Below are positions 24,944-33,646 of a stretch of DNA of 64,000 nucleotides, piece after piece. This DNA comes from Deltaproteobacteria bacterium. GTDB taxonomy: Bacteria; Desulfobacterota; Desulfovibrionia; Desulfovibrionales; Desulfovibrionaceae. How positions within the stretch are numbered: the stretch's first letter is position 1; each line of letters begins with the position of its first letter. Location: the NCBI GenBank assembly GCA_031285295.1, contig JAITWK010000033.1, positions 1 to 64,000 on the forward strand. Reading direction: 5' to 3'. A program made the position numbers and the translations under genes. A model generated the notes under the pieces. The model was not told the DNA's origin. It did no database searches and saw nothing but the letters and a program-made list of their open reading frames with translations.

Positions 24944-25330
24944 CTACCCCTTGCGGATAACGCCCTTGTAAAGTACCACCACGTCGCCCGGATCAACCGG
25001 CGCGGATTGAACTATTTTCCACTTTTCGCCACCGGGAAAAATCACGCTGTCACCAACCTTGGGGATTTCCGGCTGGCCCTCGCAGCCGATAAGCAGTTGC
25101 ATGTCGCCTACGTTGATTCGAGTGCCGCCCATGCTGCCAGCGGTAAAATATTCTTCCTTGATTCCCGTCTTAACCGCATACGGCGTCCACTCGGTAATCT
25201 GCCCAGGCTCATTTCGGCCAGTGGCCGGGTTGTACGCGCCCTTTATCTCGCGCCGCACTGTCACCTTCACCCCGAACTTGCCAAGCAGTCCGGATGCCGT
25301 TTTGCGCGTTTTCCCGTAGAAGCCACTCAT
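24944..25330 (-). CDS. Head closure / head-tail adaptor protein
   Basis: 128 residues. Small beta-rich protein with ITEWTPYAVKTGIKEEYFTA and KVGDSVIFPGGEKWKIVQSA, a pattern common to phage neck (Ad2/Hc-like) proteins. Position in the connector cluster supports the call. Confidence 0.65.
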   Translation of the reverse strand: MSGFYGKTRKTASGLLGKFGVKVTVRREIKGAYNPATGRNEPGQITEWTPYAVKTGIKEEYFTAGSMGGTRINVGDMQLLIGCEGQPEIPKVGDSVIFPGGEKWKIVQSAPVDPGDVVVLYKGVIRKG

Positions 25331-25333
25331 GGG

Positions 25334-25867
25334 CTACCCCCTCCCCACTTCTACCACGCCGAACCGTCCGCCGTTGCCACTCAAAAAGCCGCGCAGCAGG
25401 GCATCAACCGCCGGAAAGCCGGTCAATCCCTTGTAAGCGTTCGTTTCCGGCGTGGCGTAGCTCACCGAGATCACGTCAACCTTTTCCGAAGTTACCGCGC
25501 CCTGGCTCTTATCTACCGGGGCCAGAGGGTCAGCGCTGTCGGTTATGATGTTTCCGGCCAGTTCAATTTGCGCGTTGATTACCTGGGCCGGGATAGCATC
25601 CATAGGCGCGGGCGAACCGTCAGCATAAACCATCTGTTTGCGCGGCCAAGCCATCACCCGGCCCGGCGCAGACACTTGCCCCTTATAATGGTAGGTGTTC
25701 AGGGTATCGCAAGCCCGCACCAGCGCGGCGGCTTTCGTGTCATCGTCGGCAATGGCCCAATCCAACGCGCCCCGGCTGGACAGATAAGCGTCAGCCCCGG
25801 CTATATCGGTATAGCTGTTCGCGCCTTCGGGCATCGTTCCGTCTTCAATTATAAGCGTAATCGCCAT
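25334..25867 (-). CDS. DnaT-like head-tail connector protein
   Basis: 177 residues. EGANSYTDIAGADAYLSSRG and ALVRACDTLNTYHYKGQ match the family annotated as putative DnaT-like ssDNA-binding protein, which occupies the first connector (Ad1) position in siphophages. The function is most likely structural. It overlaps the zinc-finger gene by 23 bp. Confidence 0.75.
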   Translation of the reverse strand: MAITLIIEDGTMPEGANSYTDIAGADAYLSSRGALDWAIADDDTKAAALVRACDTLNTYHYKGQVSAPGRVMAWPRKQMVYADGSPAPMDAIPAQVINAQIELAGNIITDSADPLAPVDKSQGAVTSEKVDVISVSYATPETNAYKGLTGFPAVDALLRGFLSGNGGRFGVVEVGRG

Positions 25868-26075
25868 TTTCAGCCTCCAGAGCGCAATCGATGCACAGTT
25901 CCGCGTCCGGCAGAGCCTTGACCCGCGCCGCCGCTATTTCTTCACCACAAGCCCGACAAAATGCCTTGCCGCCTTCCCAAATAGGGCCGCGCCCCGCTGC
26001 CTTTTTACGGGCAAGCAGGGCGGCGGCTGTGAATTGTTCAGATATGGCGGTTGCTTCGTCTGCAAAATCAGACAT
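25845..26075 (-). CDS. TraR/DksA-type C4 zinc finger protein
   Basis: 76 residues. CRACGEEIAAARVKALPDAELCIDC is cut here by length: the two Cys pairs CRAC and CIDC flank the ARVKALP helix typical of DksA/TraR zinc fingers. Phage versions are short and lack the coiled coil; some bind RNA polymerase. It is located in the head operon between the capsid and connector genes. Confidence 0.8.
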   Translation of the reverse strand: MSDFADEATAISEQFTAAALLARKKAAGRGPIWEGGKAFCRACGEEIAAARVKALPDAELCIDCALEAENGDYAYN

Positions 26076-26481
26076 TGCCGCCGTCCGGGGCTTTTTCGAG
26101 CTTTTCCAGTTCGGTAGTCAAAAACTCAACGCGCTTCTGGTTGTTAGTCGCATCAGCCGGGAACTCAAGGCCCATGCCAGCGGCCACAGCCTCAAGTTCG
26201 GTCTTGTTCATCTTGTCCAGGGGCTTGCCGCCGTCCGGGGCTTTTTCAGTCGGGCCACTGATAACCTCAACGCCCCACTTTTCAAGCCCGGCGATGATTT
26301 CAGCGGCATTTTTCGCCTTACCGTCCACCACGGCCAGATCAAATTTCTCTTTCTGGCCGGGATGGAAATACCGCGCCGCCCGATGCTGAATGCTTCCGGC
26401 TGCCTCTCCGGCGAGTTCGCTCACCTGTTCCGCAACAGCCTTGGACATTACACCGTCATAATAAACCGCGATAATTTTCAT
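26068..26481 (-). CDS. Head-operon protein with SAP/HeH-like C-terminus
   Basis: 137 residues from ATG 26481 (MKIIAVYYDGVMSKAVAEQV). The C-terminal part LDKMNKTELEAVAAGMGLEF ... NQKRVEFLTTELEKLEK looks like a SAP/HeH helix-extension-helix. EKAPDGGK and EKAPDGGN are encoded by a 23-bp direct repeat (26075-26097, 26225-26247), which flanks the C-terminal domain. Next to the capsid gene; role unknown. Confidence 0.65.
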   Translation of the reverse strand: MKIIAVYYDGVMSKAVAEQVSELAGEAAGSIQHRAARYFHPGQKEKFDLAVVDGKAKNAAEIIAGLEKWGVEVISGPTEKAPDGGKPLDKMNKTELEAVAAGMGLEFPADATNNQKRVEFLTTELEKLEKAPDGGNV

Positions 26482-26491
26482 GACGTGCCCC

Positions 26492-27457
26492 TTACGCAAC
26501 CTGAATCATCGAACCGGCGATGTTCTTGTTGTCGGTTGCAACCTTCGTCCAGTTGGCCGCCGTGCCGATAGCAGCATCGGCGGGGTTGGCTCCGGCGGCG
26601 GTGTTCCAGGCAAAGCCCTTGATGCCGAGATTATAGGCATATTCGCCCTGATAACGGTAAACCAGGTTTTCCAGCCCGGTTACAAGCTCGAAGGCCACGG
26701 TTTCACCGTCCGAATTTTCTTCAACCCGCACGGCGTTGCCGGTCAGGGCCAAAACGCGGTAGTTCGGGGTTCCTTCCTTGTCCACAATCAGGGCCGGACT
26801 GTCGGTGACGATGGTCGGGCGGTTGAAGGTGCTGACGTTGCCGCTGTAAATAACGGCCCCGGCCACTTCAACAATCTTTTCGGCCACCGCGTCCTTGAGC
26901 AGATCGAAGTAAGCTTTGGAATGGGTAACGAAAGCGGAAACCGAGGCCGATTGGTCGCCAAAAGCGGACATACCGGTGATCATGTTGGCATGGGTCAATC
27001 CGCCGGTAACAACCGGGTTCATGGCTGCCACGCCGCTGATAGCTGCGCACAGGCCCATAATGGCGGTGTTCACATAGTCGCGCACCTTGCGCTGTCCGGC
27101 CATCTGCCCCAACACATAGGACATAACCATCGGGTCTTGGTTGATTTTCTTCCAGGCGTCCAGAGTTTGCGCCACCGGGCCGAGACGCCGGTTCAGCTTT
27201 ACGGCCACCAGTTCGCCTTGCGAAATCGCAGCGTCCGCTACGGTAGCGGTGGAAGTGGGATCACGGCGCGAAACCATGTCTAAATCCTTGATGAAGCTTT
27301 CCTTGGAAAAGTCGCCCAGCACATCACGGGCAGTCAGGATGATGGTTCCAGCGGAGTTGGCGTTAAAAACCGCCACGTTCTGCGTCACGGCTTCAAACAT
27401 GCCGCCGTAGTATTGTTCATCGTAAATCTTGAAATCGTTTTTGGTTCCGGTAGCCAT
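26492..27457 (-). CDS. Major capsid protein
   Basis: 321 residues. MATGTKNDFKIYDEQYYGGM followed by VAAMNPVVTGGLTHANMITG and LKDAVAEKIVEVAGAVIYSG matches the major coat proteins of phages with DUF4055 portals and separate scaffolds. Its position directly after the scaffold gene is as expected. It should form the icosahedral shell. Confidence 0.88.
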   Translation of the reverse strand: MATGTKNDFKIYDEQYYGGMFEAVTQNVAVFNANSAGTIILTARDVLGDFSKESFIKDLDMVSRRDPTSTATVADAAISQGELVAVKLNRRLGPVAQTLDAWKKINQDPMVMSYVLGQMAGQRKVRDYVNTAIMGLCAAISGVAAMNPVVTGGLTHANMITGMSAFGDQSASVSAFVTHSKAYFDLLKDAVAEKIVEVAGAVIYSGNVSTFNRPTIVTDSPALIVDKEGTPNYRVLALTGNAVRVEENSDGETVAFELVTGLENLVYRYQGEYAYNLGIKGFAWNTAAGANPADAAIGTAANWTKVATDNKNIAGSMIQVA

Positions 27458-27469
27458 TGTAAAACTCCT

Positions 27470-28288
27470 TTATTCGGCGGGCAGTGCCTTGAAAGCATCA
27501 AGGCCGTGTTCCGCAATGAATTTGGCTTTTTCGTCAGTGTTTTTGAACTGTTTCTGCGAGGTGACGCCAGCGTTTCCGCTGCCGCCTCCTGGCCTTGACC
27601 CACTGCCGCCGCCGGGATTGGCGGGCTTGAGCAAGGAGTCTTTTTGCGGGTGTTTCTCCACCAGATATTTAATCGCTTCCTCCGGGCTGGCGTAGGCCGA
27701 AGGACTGGACGGGCTGAAAATCGGCTGGCCGCTGTAGTCTTTCGCCACTACAACCGGCTTGCCATCCTGATATTCAACGGCAAAATTCTTGCCCAGGCTG
27801 GCATAGGCGAAATCAGGCAGCAGCACGGTTTTCTCACGCAGGAAGCTCGACGCGGAAAAGGCGTTTTCCACCAGCAGACCGTGAATGACGGCTTCTTTGG
27901 CGGTTAGTTCGCCCGCCGCTTTCGCCTTGGCGTCTTCCAGGGCTTTTTCCATGTTGGCGATTTTCTGTGCGGTTTCGCCGGTATATTTCGCCTTGAGTTC
28001 GTCCAGCTTGCCCGCGTCAAAGAGCTTGCCTTCTTCGTGCTGTTTGGCGATTTCCAGCGCCTTGCGCGAGGCTTCGGCGTCAAGGCCGTCAAAAGCCTTT
28101 AGCTTGGCCGCAATTTCGTCACGCTCTTTCTTGGCGGCTTCGGCAGCCGTCTTTTTTTGGCGGTTATCGTCAATCATGGCGTCAATATCAAACGGCACGG
28201 CTTCGGTTCCGCCGTCCTGCATGAACAGGGCCAGCCCTTTGTCATTGAATTGCGGTTTTCCGTCTTTATCAAGGTGGAGTCTGAACAT
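27470..28288 (-). CDS. Capsid scaffolding protein
   Basis: 272 residues from ATG 28288, with GGGGG upstream. An N-terminal domain (MFRLHLDKDGKPQFNDKGLA), a long Glu/Lys/Ala coiled coil (about 50-130), a Gly-rich linker (GGGSGSRPGGGSGNAG) and a short C-terminus fit phage scaffolds of the DUF6651 type. It lies immediately upstream of the capsid gene. Confidence 0.8.
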   Translation of the reverse strand: MFRLHLDKDGKPQFNDKGLALFMQDGGTEAVPFDIDAMIDDNRQKKTAAEAAKKERDEIAAKLKAFDGLDAEASRKALEIAKQHEEGKLFDAGKLDELKAKYTGETAQKIANMEKALEDAKAKAAGELTAKEAVIHGLLVENAFSASSFLREKTVLLPDFAYASLGKNFAVEYQDGKPVVVAKDYSGQPIFSPSSPSAYASPEEAIKYLVEKHPQKDSLLKPANPGGGSGSRPGGGSGNAGVTSQKQFKNTDEKAKFIAEHGLDAFKALPAE

Positions 28289-28402
28289 GGGTTTTCCCCC
28301 GGTCTGAAAGTTATGGCAGTTACGCCGGATATGCGTTAAACGATAACAACTCACTCAAAACAAAGACAAGTTGGCGATTACTGTTACAGGGTAAAATACG
28401 CT

Positions 28403-28714
28403 TCAACAAAGCCCCAACCCTGGCAGCATTCCCCATCCATCCGGCATTTTCACGCCGCCGCGCCTGCCGTTGTAGTCACGCAAAAAGCGCAAGCTTTCAG
28501 TGTCCGGCGTATCAATCCGGCTACCGGGATCATCGGCAACGCTTTTAAAGCGGGCCTTGCATTTGTTGTTCGGGCAAACGTGATAGCGCACCTTGGAGCC
28601 GGATTGCCACACCCCATGTTTATAGCTGTCCTTGGTGTAAACGCCGCATTCCGGGCATTTCGCGCCGTACCGTTGCGACCAGTCAACGCCTCTGGTTTCT
28701 GTTGCGCGTTCCAT
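28403..28714 (-). CDS. Ogr/Delta-like zinc-finger protein
   Basis: 103 residues from ATG 28714, with GGAGGGG upstream. CPECGVYTKDSYKHG ... YHVCPNNKCKARFKS gives a C-x2-C ... C-x4-C zinc finger as in Ogr/Delta late activators. In this position it may equally be a structural accessory. It begins 1 bp after the stop of the minor head gene. Confidence 0.6.
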   Translation of the reverse strand: MERATETRGVDWSQRYGAKCPECGVYTKDSYKHGVWQSGSKVRYHVCPNNKCKARFKSVADDPGSRIDTPDTESLRFLRDYNGRRGGVKMPDGWGMLPGLGLC

Positions 28715-28715
28715 A

Positions 28716-30806
28716 TTATCGCCCCTCCAATTCTTTAAGCGTGTAAAGTTCGCCGTTGACCGAATTAACAAAACTGTGAAAGTCCGCTCCTTGTTGGTAA
28801 AGCTCATAACGGCGCGGCCCCAACACGTTGCGCTGGAATATTTTACCCCGCCCGGCAAACCAGCTTGCATAGTCGCCCTGGTGTCGTCCGGCTTCCAAAA
28901 TGGTACGCCTGCCCCCGGCATCAATCTTTTCGTCAGGCCGGACGGTGAACGGTCTGGTTGCTCTGTTCATGGTTTCGGCATCAAGTCCAAGCTTTGACCA
29001 GTCAGGAAGGGGCAACTTCATGCAGCGACAATTACTTGAATACATTCCGGCAACGTGATATACTGTAGAAACAGTCTGGAGGTCATAAACATGCCCAGAA
29101 AAGTCACGCACTCCCAAGAAATTTATATCAAAGAACTTTACTTCATGGGGAAGATGCAAAAAGAAATCTGTAATGAACTTGGACTTGGAAAAAAAGTTGT
29201 TATGAACGCTCTTATCAGGCAAGGAGTTCAAAGGCGTAGTAAATCTGAAACTGCTAATAAAATCAAAAAAGTCGCCGCTGAATGCTGCCAATGGGTTGAT
29301 CTTCCCGAAAAAGTAATTTGCGAGAGATATAACGCCGGGGAGTCTTCCTATGAACTCGCTAACGCTTTCAACACCAGCGAAGGGGTTATTAGAAAACGAC
29401 TTAGAAAAAACGGCATTAAAATCAGAACAGCCAGCGAGTCCGGTATTATCAGAAAATCCAGAATGACTACCGCTGAAAAATTCAGACATGCTCAATCCAC
29501 TAGTCAGGGCTTGCGTGGCAAGCCCCATAGCCTTGAGCATCGCTGCGCTCTTGCCATATCCAGGGAAAAGAACGTTACTCATGTTGGCAAGTGGGAGTTT
29601 TTCATTTTTCAAAAGTTGATCGAGGCAGGGTTTAACCCCACCCAACAAAAGGCTCTTGGCCCCTACAATATCGATATTTCCATTGATGAACTGTCCGTCG
29701 CCGTGGAAGTTATCACTGGTGCTGTTTCTATCGGTAGTGAGCATGGCGTCAGAATTAGACAAAAAATTGAATATTTGAGCAAAATTGGATGGAGCGCGGT
29801 TATTATTTTGGCGAAGTCCATTGATATAGGCGCTACCGATTATCTTATCAGATTGGCAAACCTCTTTAGCCGGGATAAAACCTCTGCTTGTCAGTATCAT
29901 GTGATTAGGGGTGATGGAAAACTTAGCCCCGCCCTCAATGATAAAATCGTAAATGGGGCCGGAGTAATTAGCTCTTGAAATTGCTATGGCGTCAGGGGCA
30001 AAAACTTCTGTATCTCCGGTAAAACATCTTGGGTGTAGTGGCACTTCGGGTTGTGGCTCATTTAAAGTCCACACAAGACCATCATTCGCAGCACACCTGA
30101 GGCAAGTCCCGCGCCCCGTCTTCATGTACCCCGGCTCAAGTATCGCGCTCCACTTAACCCGCTACACCACATCGGCATTGGCCCGATAAGTCGCTTCCTG
30201 CGCCATTGCACTGGCGCTTTGAACGTAAGTCCGGGTCAAAGTGATGGCCTCGCGTTGGCTGATGCTTTCCGATTCAGCCAGCACCCGGTTGATGATTTTG
30301 CGGTAGCCCTCACCCTGGAACATGCCCGTTTGAATGGCGTCAGCAAGCCTTGACTGTCCTTCGCCAAAAGCTCGATCCACCCAGTCTTGCAGCTTGTGTC
30401 CGCCCAGCGGCGAAGTCAGCATAAGCGCCCCAAAATCTGACGCGCCCAGCGTCACACCCTGAATCCCCGCTGCCTTGCCGCTCAAACTCAGAATGTCGAA
30501 TTGTTCAGCCAGCGAAGCCGCACCCGCTGCTCCGGCTGTTTCCGCAATCATGGCAACGGCCTGTTGCTGCACCGCTGTCTGATAAACCTCAATTTCCGCC
30601 AGCAGGGTTTCCAGCCGCTTGCGCGAAAATGTACCCGCCGCATATTTGGAAATCCTGCCGTAAAGCTCTGTCCGCATTTCGCGCAGCAGGCCGGATATGC
30701 GGGTTATAACCTCGTCTTCAACGGCATCAAGGCGATAACGCCAACGCACATTGCGGACGAGGAAATAGAACTCAAGCTCTTCCTGCGGGGTGAAGCCCTG
30801 GCCCAT
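28716..30806 (-). CDS. Minor head protein interrupted by an intein and an in-frame amber codon
   Basis: The frame is collinear from ATG 30806 to the stop at 28716 except for TAG at 30162-30164. N-extein: MGQGFTPQEELEFYFLVRNV ... LTRTYVQSASAMAQEATYR ... ANADVV, amber, RVKWSAILEPGYMKTGRGTC ... LHPR. C-extein: CRCMKLPLPDWSKLGLDAET onward, 104 residues. Together they form a Mu gpF/SPP1 gp7-like minor head protein whose HPxCRC motif is split by the intein. The amber sits where relatives would have a polar residue (Gln or Lys). An ATG at 30125 could restart translation. The protein normally joins portal and capsid and aids DNA ejection, so the amber matters for viability. Confidence 0.8.
29036..29064 (+). 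promoter_or_regulatory. Promoter of the nested endonuclease gene, inside intein codons
   Basis: Plus strand TTGAAT (29036-29041), 17-nt spacer, TATACT (29059-29064) preceded by TG (extended -10). GGAGG follows at 29078-29082 before ATG 29091. These signals lie within the codons for the last 22 intein residues (blocks F and G) on the other strand. Confidence 0.6.
29091..29978 (+). CDS. Homing endonuclease (Vsr/PD-D/E-XK-like) antisense to the intein
   Basis: 295 residues with GGAGG 8 nt before ATG 29091. Residues 8-50 and 72-115 are two helix-turn-helix repeats (QKEICNELGLGKKVVMNALI; SSYELANAFNTSEGVIRKRL). Residues 165-260 look like a Vsr/EDxHD nuclease: WEFFIFQKLIEAGFNPTQQ, YNIDISIDELSVAVEV (Asp195, Glu206), RQKIEYLSKIGWSAVIIL. 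The gene lies wholly inside the intein on the other strand and covers intein residues 17-312. Codons are in exact register, so each codon is the reverse complement of an intein codon; among 20 Leu and 25 Ser there is no TTA, CTA or TCA. It is AT-richer than its surroundings. Inference: it mobilises the intein. Confidence 0.85.
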   Translation: MPRKVTHSQEIYIKELYFMGKMQKEICNELGLGKKVVMNALIRQGVQRRSKSETANKIKKVAAECCQWVDLPEKVICERYNAGESSYELANAFNTSEGVIRKRLRKNGIKIRTASESGIIRKSRMTTAEKFRHAQSTSQGLRGKPHSLEHRCALAISREKNVTHVGKWEFFIFQKLIEAGFNPTQQKALGPYNIDISIDELSVAVEVITGAVSIGSEHGVRIRQKIEYLSKIGWSAVIILAKSIDIGATDYLIRLANLFSRDKTSACQYHVIRGDGKLSPALNDKIVNGAGVISS

Positions 30807-30809
30807 GCG

Positions 30810-32273
30810 CTACGCTCCCAAATTCCTGCCGTTCAACAGCGATTGCACCGCACCCTGCAAGCCGGTTCCGCCGGGGCCGGTCATGCCTCCAGCCTGCCGT
30901 TGTTCATCTTCCAGCAATACTTTTTCCTGCTCGATCTGGTCATCGGTCATGCCTACCTGTTTCCACAGCGTTTCTCGGCTGATGTCGCCATTGCGCCGCA
31001 TTTCCATATAGGCTTCAGTCAATTTTTCGCGCATGGCTTGCGGGTCAAAGGCGCTGTTGTATTTGATTTCAACCTTATCCAGCGCGGCGGGGGCTTCCCC
31101 AACGTACAACCCGGCCAGTTCCCAGCACAGCTTTTCAGCCGCGCCGCAACTGCGGGCAAAGTCGGCAAGCTGGCTACTGATTTGCACCGTATCAAGCCGC
31201 TTGGATTCCGCGCTCTCCACCGCCGCGCCCTTCGGCTTGGTCTGGCGTAGGCTGATTTCGCGGATGGAATCAATGTCATCAAGGATTTGCTGGCGTTTGG
31301 CGGCGTAGGAAGTGCCGGAAGTCTCGACATATTGAATTTTGGCATCCGCATTGCTGAATCGCCACATATTACTTGAGGCCCGCTGCAAGGCTTCATCGAC
31401 TTCTTCATCAAGCCCGAAAGCGCAGAGCAGTGGCACGGCGGCGTCAAAAAGCATTTTGTCCATTTCCGAATCCTGATTGAACACCCGAATAATCAGGCTG
31501 GCCACATCATCAATCACGCTACGCCCGGTCATGGACGTTTCGCGCTCATAAATGAACGGAACCAACGGAACCCTGCCGCCCAGATTGTAAGCGCCCCCGC
31601 CAGCCGGTTCAAAGGTGCTGCCGCCACGCGAAACGTATCGCTCCCAGCCGTCCTTGCGCCAAAGCGTGATGGTTTTCACTTCTTCGTAGCCCTGGAACGG
31701 CCCTTTTGATTCCGTCTGAATGTCGCGCTGTACGGCCCAGGCCAGCGAACCATCCGGGTCAAAATCCCAGGCAATGACGTTATCAAACGGGACACGCACA
31801 AAATACGGTTGCAGTCCGGCCCTCTGCGCTTCGGCTTCGGTATTTGCCGGGGCTTCGGCCTGCGGCATATCAACCAGCACAAACTCCACGGCTACGGCGG
31901 CAGCTTGGGTCAAAACGCCCTTAAAAAAACTGTCCGGGGTGCCGCCCTGTCGGTCGCAATCAGTCAGTAGCGGTTTAAGCCGGGCAATTTCTTCAACGCC
32001 TGCCCGCTCCACGCCGTCAGTTACCGAGGAAGCAAACAAATCAACCGTAGGCGCGGCATAGTTGCGGTAAGCGGCCCGCTGCACCCGAATGGCATATTGT
32101 GCGCCCTTTTCCAGCGGGTGACGGGTCAGGTACTTGTTCTTTTTGTCGCTCTCACCACCGGATGTGCGCTCAATGGCCGTGCCGCCCTCATACAAGTCAT
32201 GGTTGCGGCGGTAGGTCGGCAGCATTTTTTTATAGAGCGGATGTTCCTGTTCAAAATTATGGGTATCAGGCAT
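30810..32273 (-). CDS. Portal protein (DUF4055)
   Basis: 487 residues. YLTRHPLEKGAQYAIRVQRA, VPFDNVIAWDFDPDGSLAWA, LVPFIYERETSMTGRSVIDD and EISLRQTKPKGAAVESAESK match the DUF4055 portal family. Twelve copies should form the vertex channel for DNA packaging. It ends 3 bp before the minor head gene and follows the terminase. Confidence 0.9.
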   Translation of the reverse strand: MPDTHNFEQEHPLYKKMLPTYRRNHDLYEGGTAIERTSGGESDKKNKYLTRHPLEKGAQYAIRVQRAAYRNYAAPTVDLFASSVTDGVERAGVEEIARLKPLLTDCDRQGGTPDSFFKGVLTQAAAVAVEFVLVDMPQAEAPANTEAEAQRAGLQPYFVRVPFDNVIAWDFDPDGSLAWAVQRDIQTESKGPFQGYEEVKTITLWRKDGWERYVSRGGSTFEPAGGGAYNLGGRVPLVPFIYERETSMTGRSVIDDVASLIIRVFNQDSEMDKMLFDAAVPLLCAFGLDEEVDEALQRASSNMWRFSNADAKIQYVETSGTSYAAKRQQILDDIDSIREISLRQTKPKGAAVESAESKRLDTVQISSQLADFARSCGAAEKLCWELAGLYVGEAPAALDKVEIKYNSAFDPQAMREKLTEAYMEMRRNGDISRETLWKQVGMTDDQIEQEKVLLEDEQRQAGGMTGPGGTGLQGAVQSLLNGRNLGA

Positions 32274-32284
32274 GATTAAATCTC

Positions 32285-33646
32285 CTAATTGAAGCGGGCG
32301 AAGCGTTTACGCGCCATGCAGGCATAGCGCAGATCATCGAGCGCGTGGTCTTCATATTCTGTGTCTATGTCATCCCAAATCGCCTCATCTCTTGGCGCAC
32401 TTGGCAATGTTCTGATTGTGTCAAGGCAGGTGTTAAAGATATATAGTAACGGCTTGCCGTCTTCGGTTCCTTTCAGTCGTTCGCGTACCTGTTCCCATCC
32501 GGCCAGACGGGAGTTATCCGCCTGAACCCATGAAACACCTACGGATTTCATGTTTTCAGCAATACTTGGCCCATCGTCATGTGCATAAATGGCCGGGTCA
32601 GCCGGGCCGGGATTGATTTTTATGCCATAAGCCTTGATAAACTTGGATTCACGCTCTTTTATGCTCTTGGCTACATCCTTGGAGGTTAGGCGCAGGCCGG
32701 TATTCGGAGTGTTTTTCTTGCAGCCGTACCATTCAGCAAAGCGGATAAGCGCCCCACGCGGATAATAAACGCCGTCCGGGGCTTTCGTGCCATCAGCAAT
32801 CGTCCACCAGCCGACAGAAAACGGCTTGGCGCTGCCCCAGTCAAAAGAACGGAAACAGTACCAGCCAGTCGGAATATCGAACGGAAAGATAACATGCTTA
32901 TCTTTGCGCCAGAGGTCGCCAAAGAAAGCCCCGGCCACCACATCCCAATCGCCATAAAGCCAGGCCCGGCGATAGTTTTCATCTTCAATGGATTCCAGCC
33001 CCTTCACATAGTTGGGGTCATTCAGCATCAAGTCTTTGTTGTCGTAAACCGTGGCCGGGATAAAAACGCGAGTGCGGCCCGTGCTGTCAGTGTACGGCGT
33101 GAACGGCGGCGCAATGTCGATAAAATACCGCTTCACTTCCAGATGTCCGCGCCCAAGCGGGTTGGCTGTGGCCCGCATCTTGCGCGGCGCGTTGGGGTTA
33201 GTAGAGCGGCAAAGCGCTTTTGAAAGCTCGTAAGCCGACAAGTCCGGCCAGTTACAAATTTCCTCCCACCCAATCCAGGGGTATTCATGCCCCTGGTAGT
33301 TTTCCATGTCGTGGATATTGGCAACGTGGCGCAATTTAAGTGTTTCGCCAGCCGGGAACGTCCATTCAAAGTTGGAACTGGAATATTTAGCGCCGGGGAA
33401 GATGCGCGGATAAAATTTGCGCGTCTTGTGGATTACTTCTTCAAGCTGTTTGTAGGTGGCCCTGAAAAGTATTCCCTTCCAATCTACCCCAAGCCCAACG
33501 CCGGTATGCTGCGCAAAGTCCATAAGCAGCGAGTCAGTCTTACCCGGCCCGCGTGAGCCGCCAAAAAGCACCTCGTCAAACGGACAGCTTAAAAAAAGCC
33601 GCTGCGGGTCAGAGTTTGGAGTCCAGATTATTTTAGGGCTTTCCAT
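32285..33646 (-). CDS. terL: Terminase large subunit
   Basis: 453 residues. Walker A FGGSRGPGKTD (residues 29-39), Walker B with catalytic Glu in PWIGWEEICN, coupling motif in RATANPLGRG, and a nuclease domain with FRSFDWGSAKPFS, DPAIYA and YEDHALDDLRYACM. It translocates and cuts DNA into the head. Length is normal, no lesion seen. Confidence 0.95.
   Translation of the reverse strand: MESPKIIWTPNSDPQRLFLSCPFDEVLFGGSRGPGKTDSLLMDFAQHTGVGLGVDWKGILFRATYKQLEEVIHKTRKFYPRIFPGAKYSSSNFEWTFPAGETLKLRHVANIHDMENYQGHEYPWIGWEEICNWPDLSAYELSKALCRSTNPNAPRKMRATANPLGRGHLEVKRYFIDIAPPFTPYTDSTGRTRVFIPATVYDNKDLMLNDPNYVKGLESIEDENYRRAWLYGDWDVVAGAFFGDLWRKDKHVIFPFDIPTGWYCFRSFDWGSAKPFSVGWWTIADGTKAPDGVYYPRGALIRFAEWYGCKKNTPNTGLRLTSKDVAKSIKERESKFIKAYGIKINPGPADPAIYAHDDGPSIAENMKSVGVSWVQADNSRLAGWEQVRERLKGTEDGKPLLYIFNTCLDTIRTLPSAPRDEAIWDDIDTEYEDHALDDLRYACMARKRFARFN

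Larger units (their letters stand above)
29031..30026 (-). other. Intein in the minor head protein
   Basis: 332 codons. Block A begins CFTGDTEVFAPD; block B is FSITPNHMILTS (T-x-x-H at intein residues 39-42); the C-terminal blocks read GHVYDLQTVSTVYHVAGMYSSN, ending in Asn and followed by Cys as +1 residue. The penultimate His of many inteins is replaced by Ser. Removal joins HPR to CRC and restores the extein motif. The middle, about residues 80-300, has no LAGLIDADG, HNH or other nuclease motif: it is the antisense translation of an endonuclease gene on the plus strand. Confidence 0.88.

Noticed and set aside
29100..29960. LAGLIDADG or HNH nuclease within the intein frame itself
   Set aside because: The minus-strand translation there has no nuclease motif and looks like antisense of the plus-strand gene.
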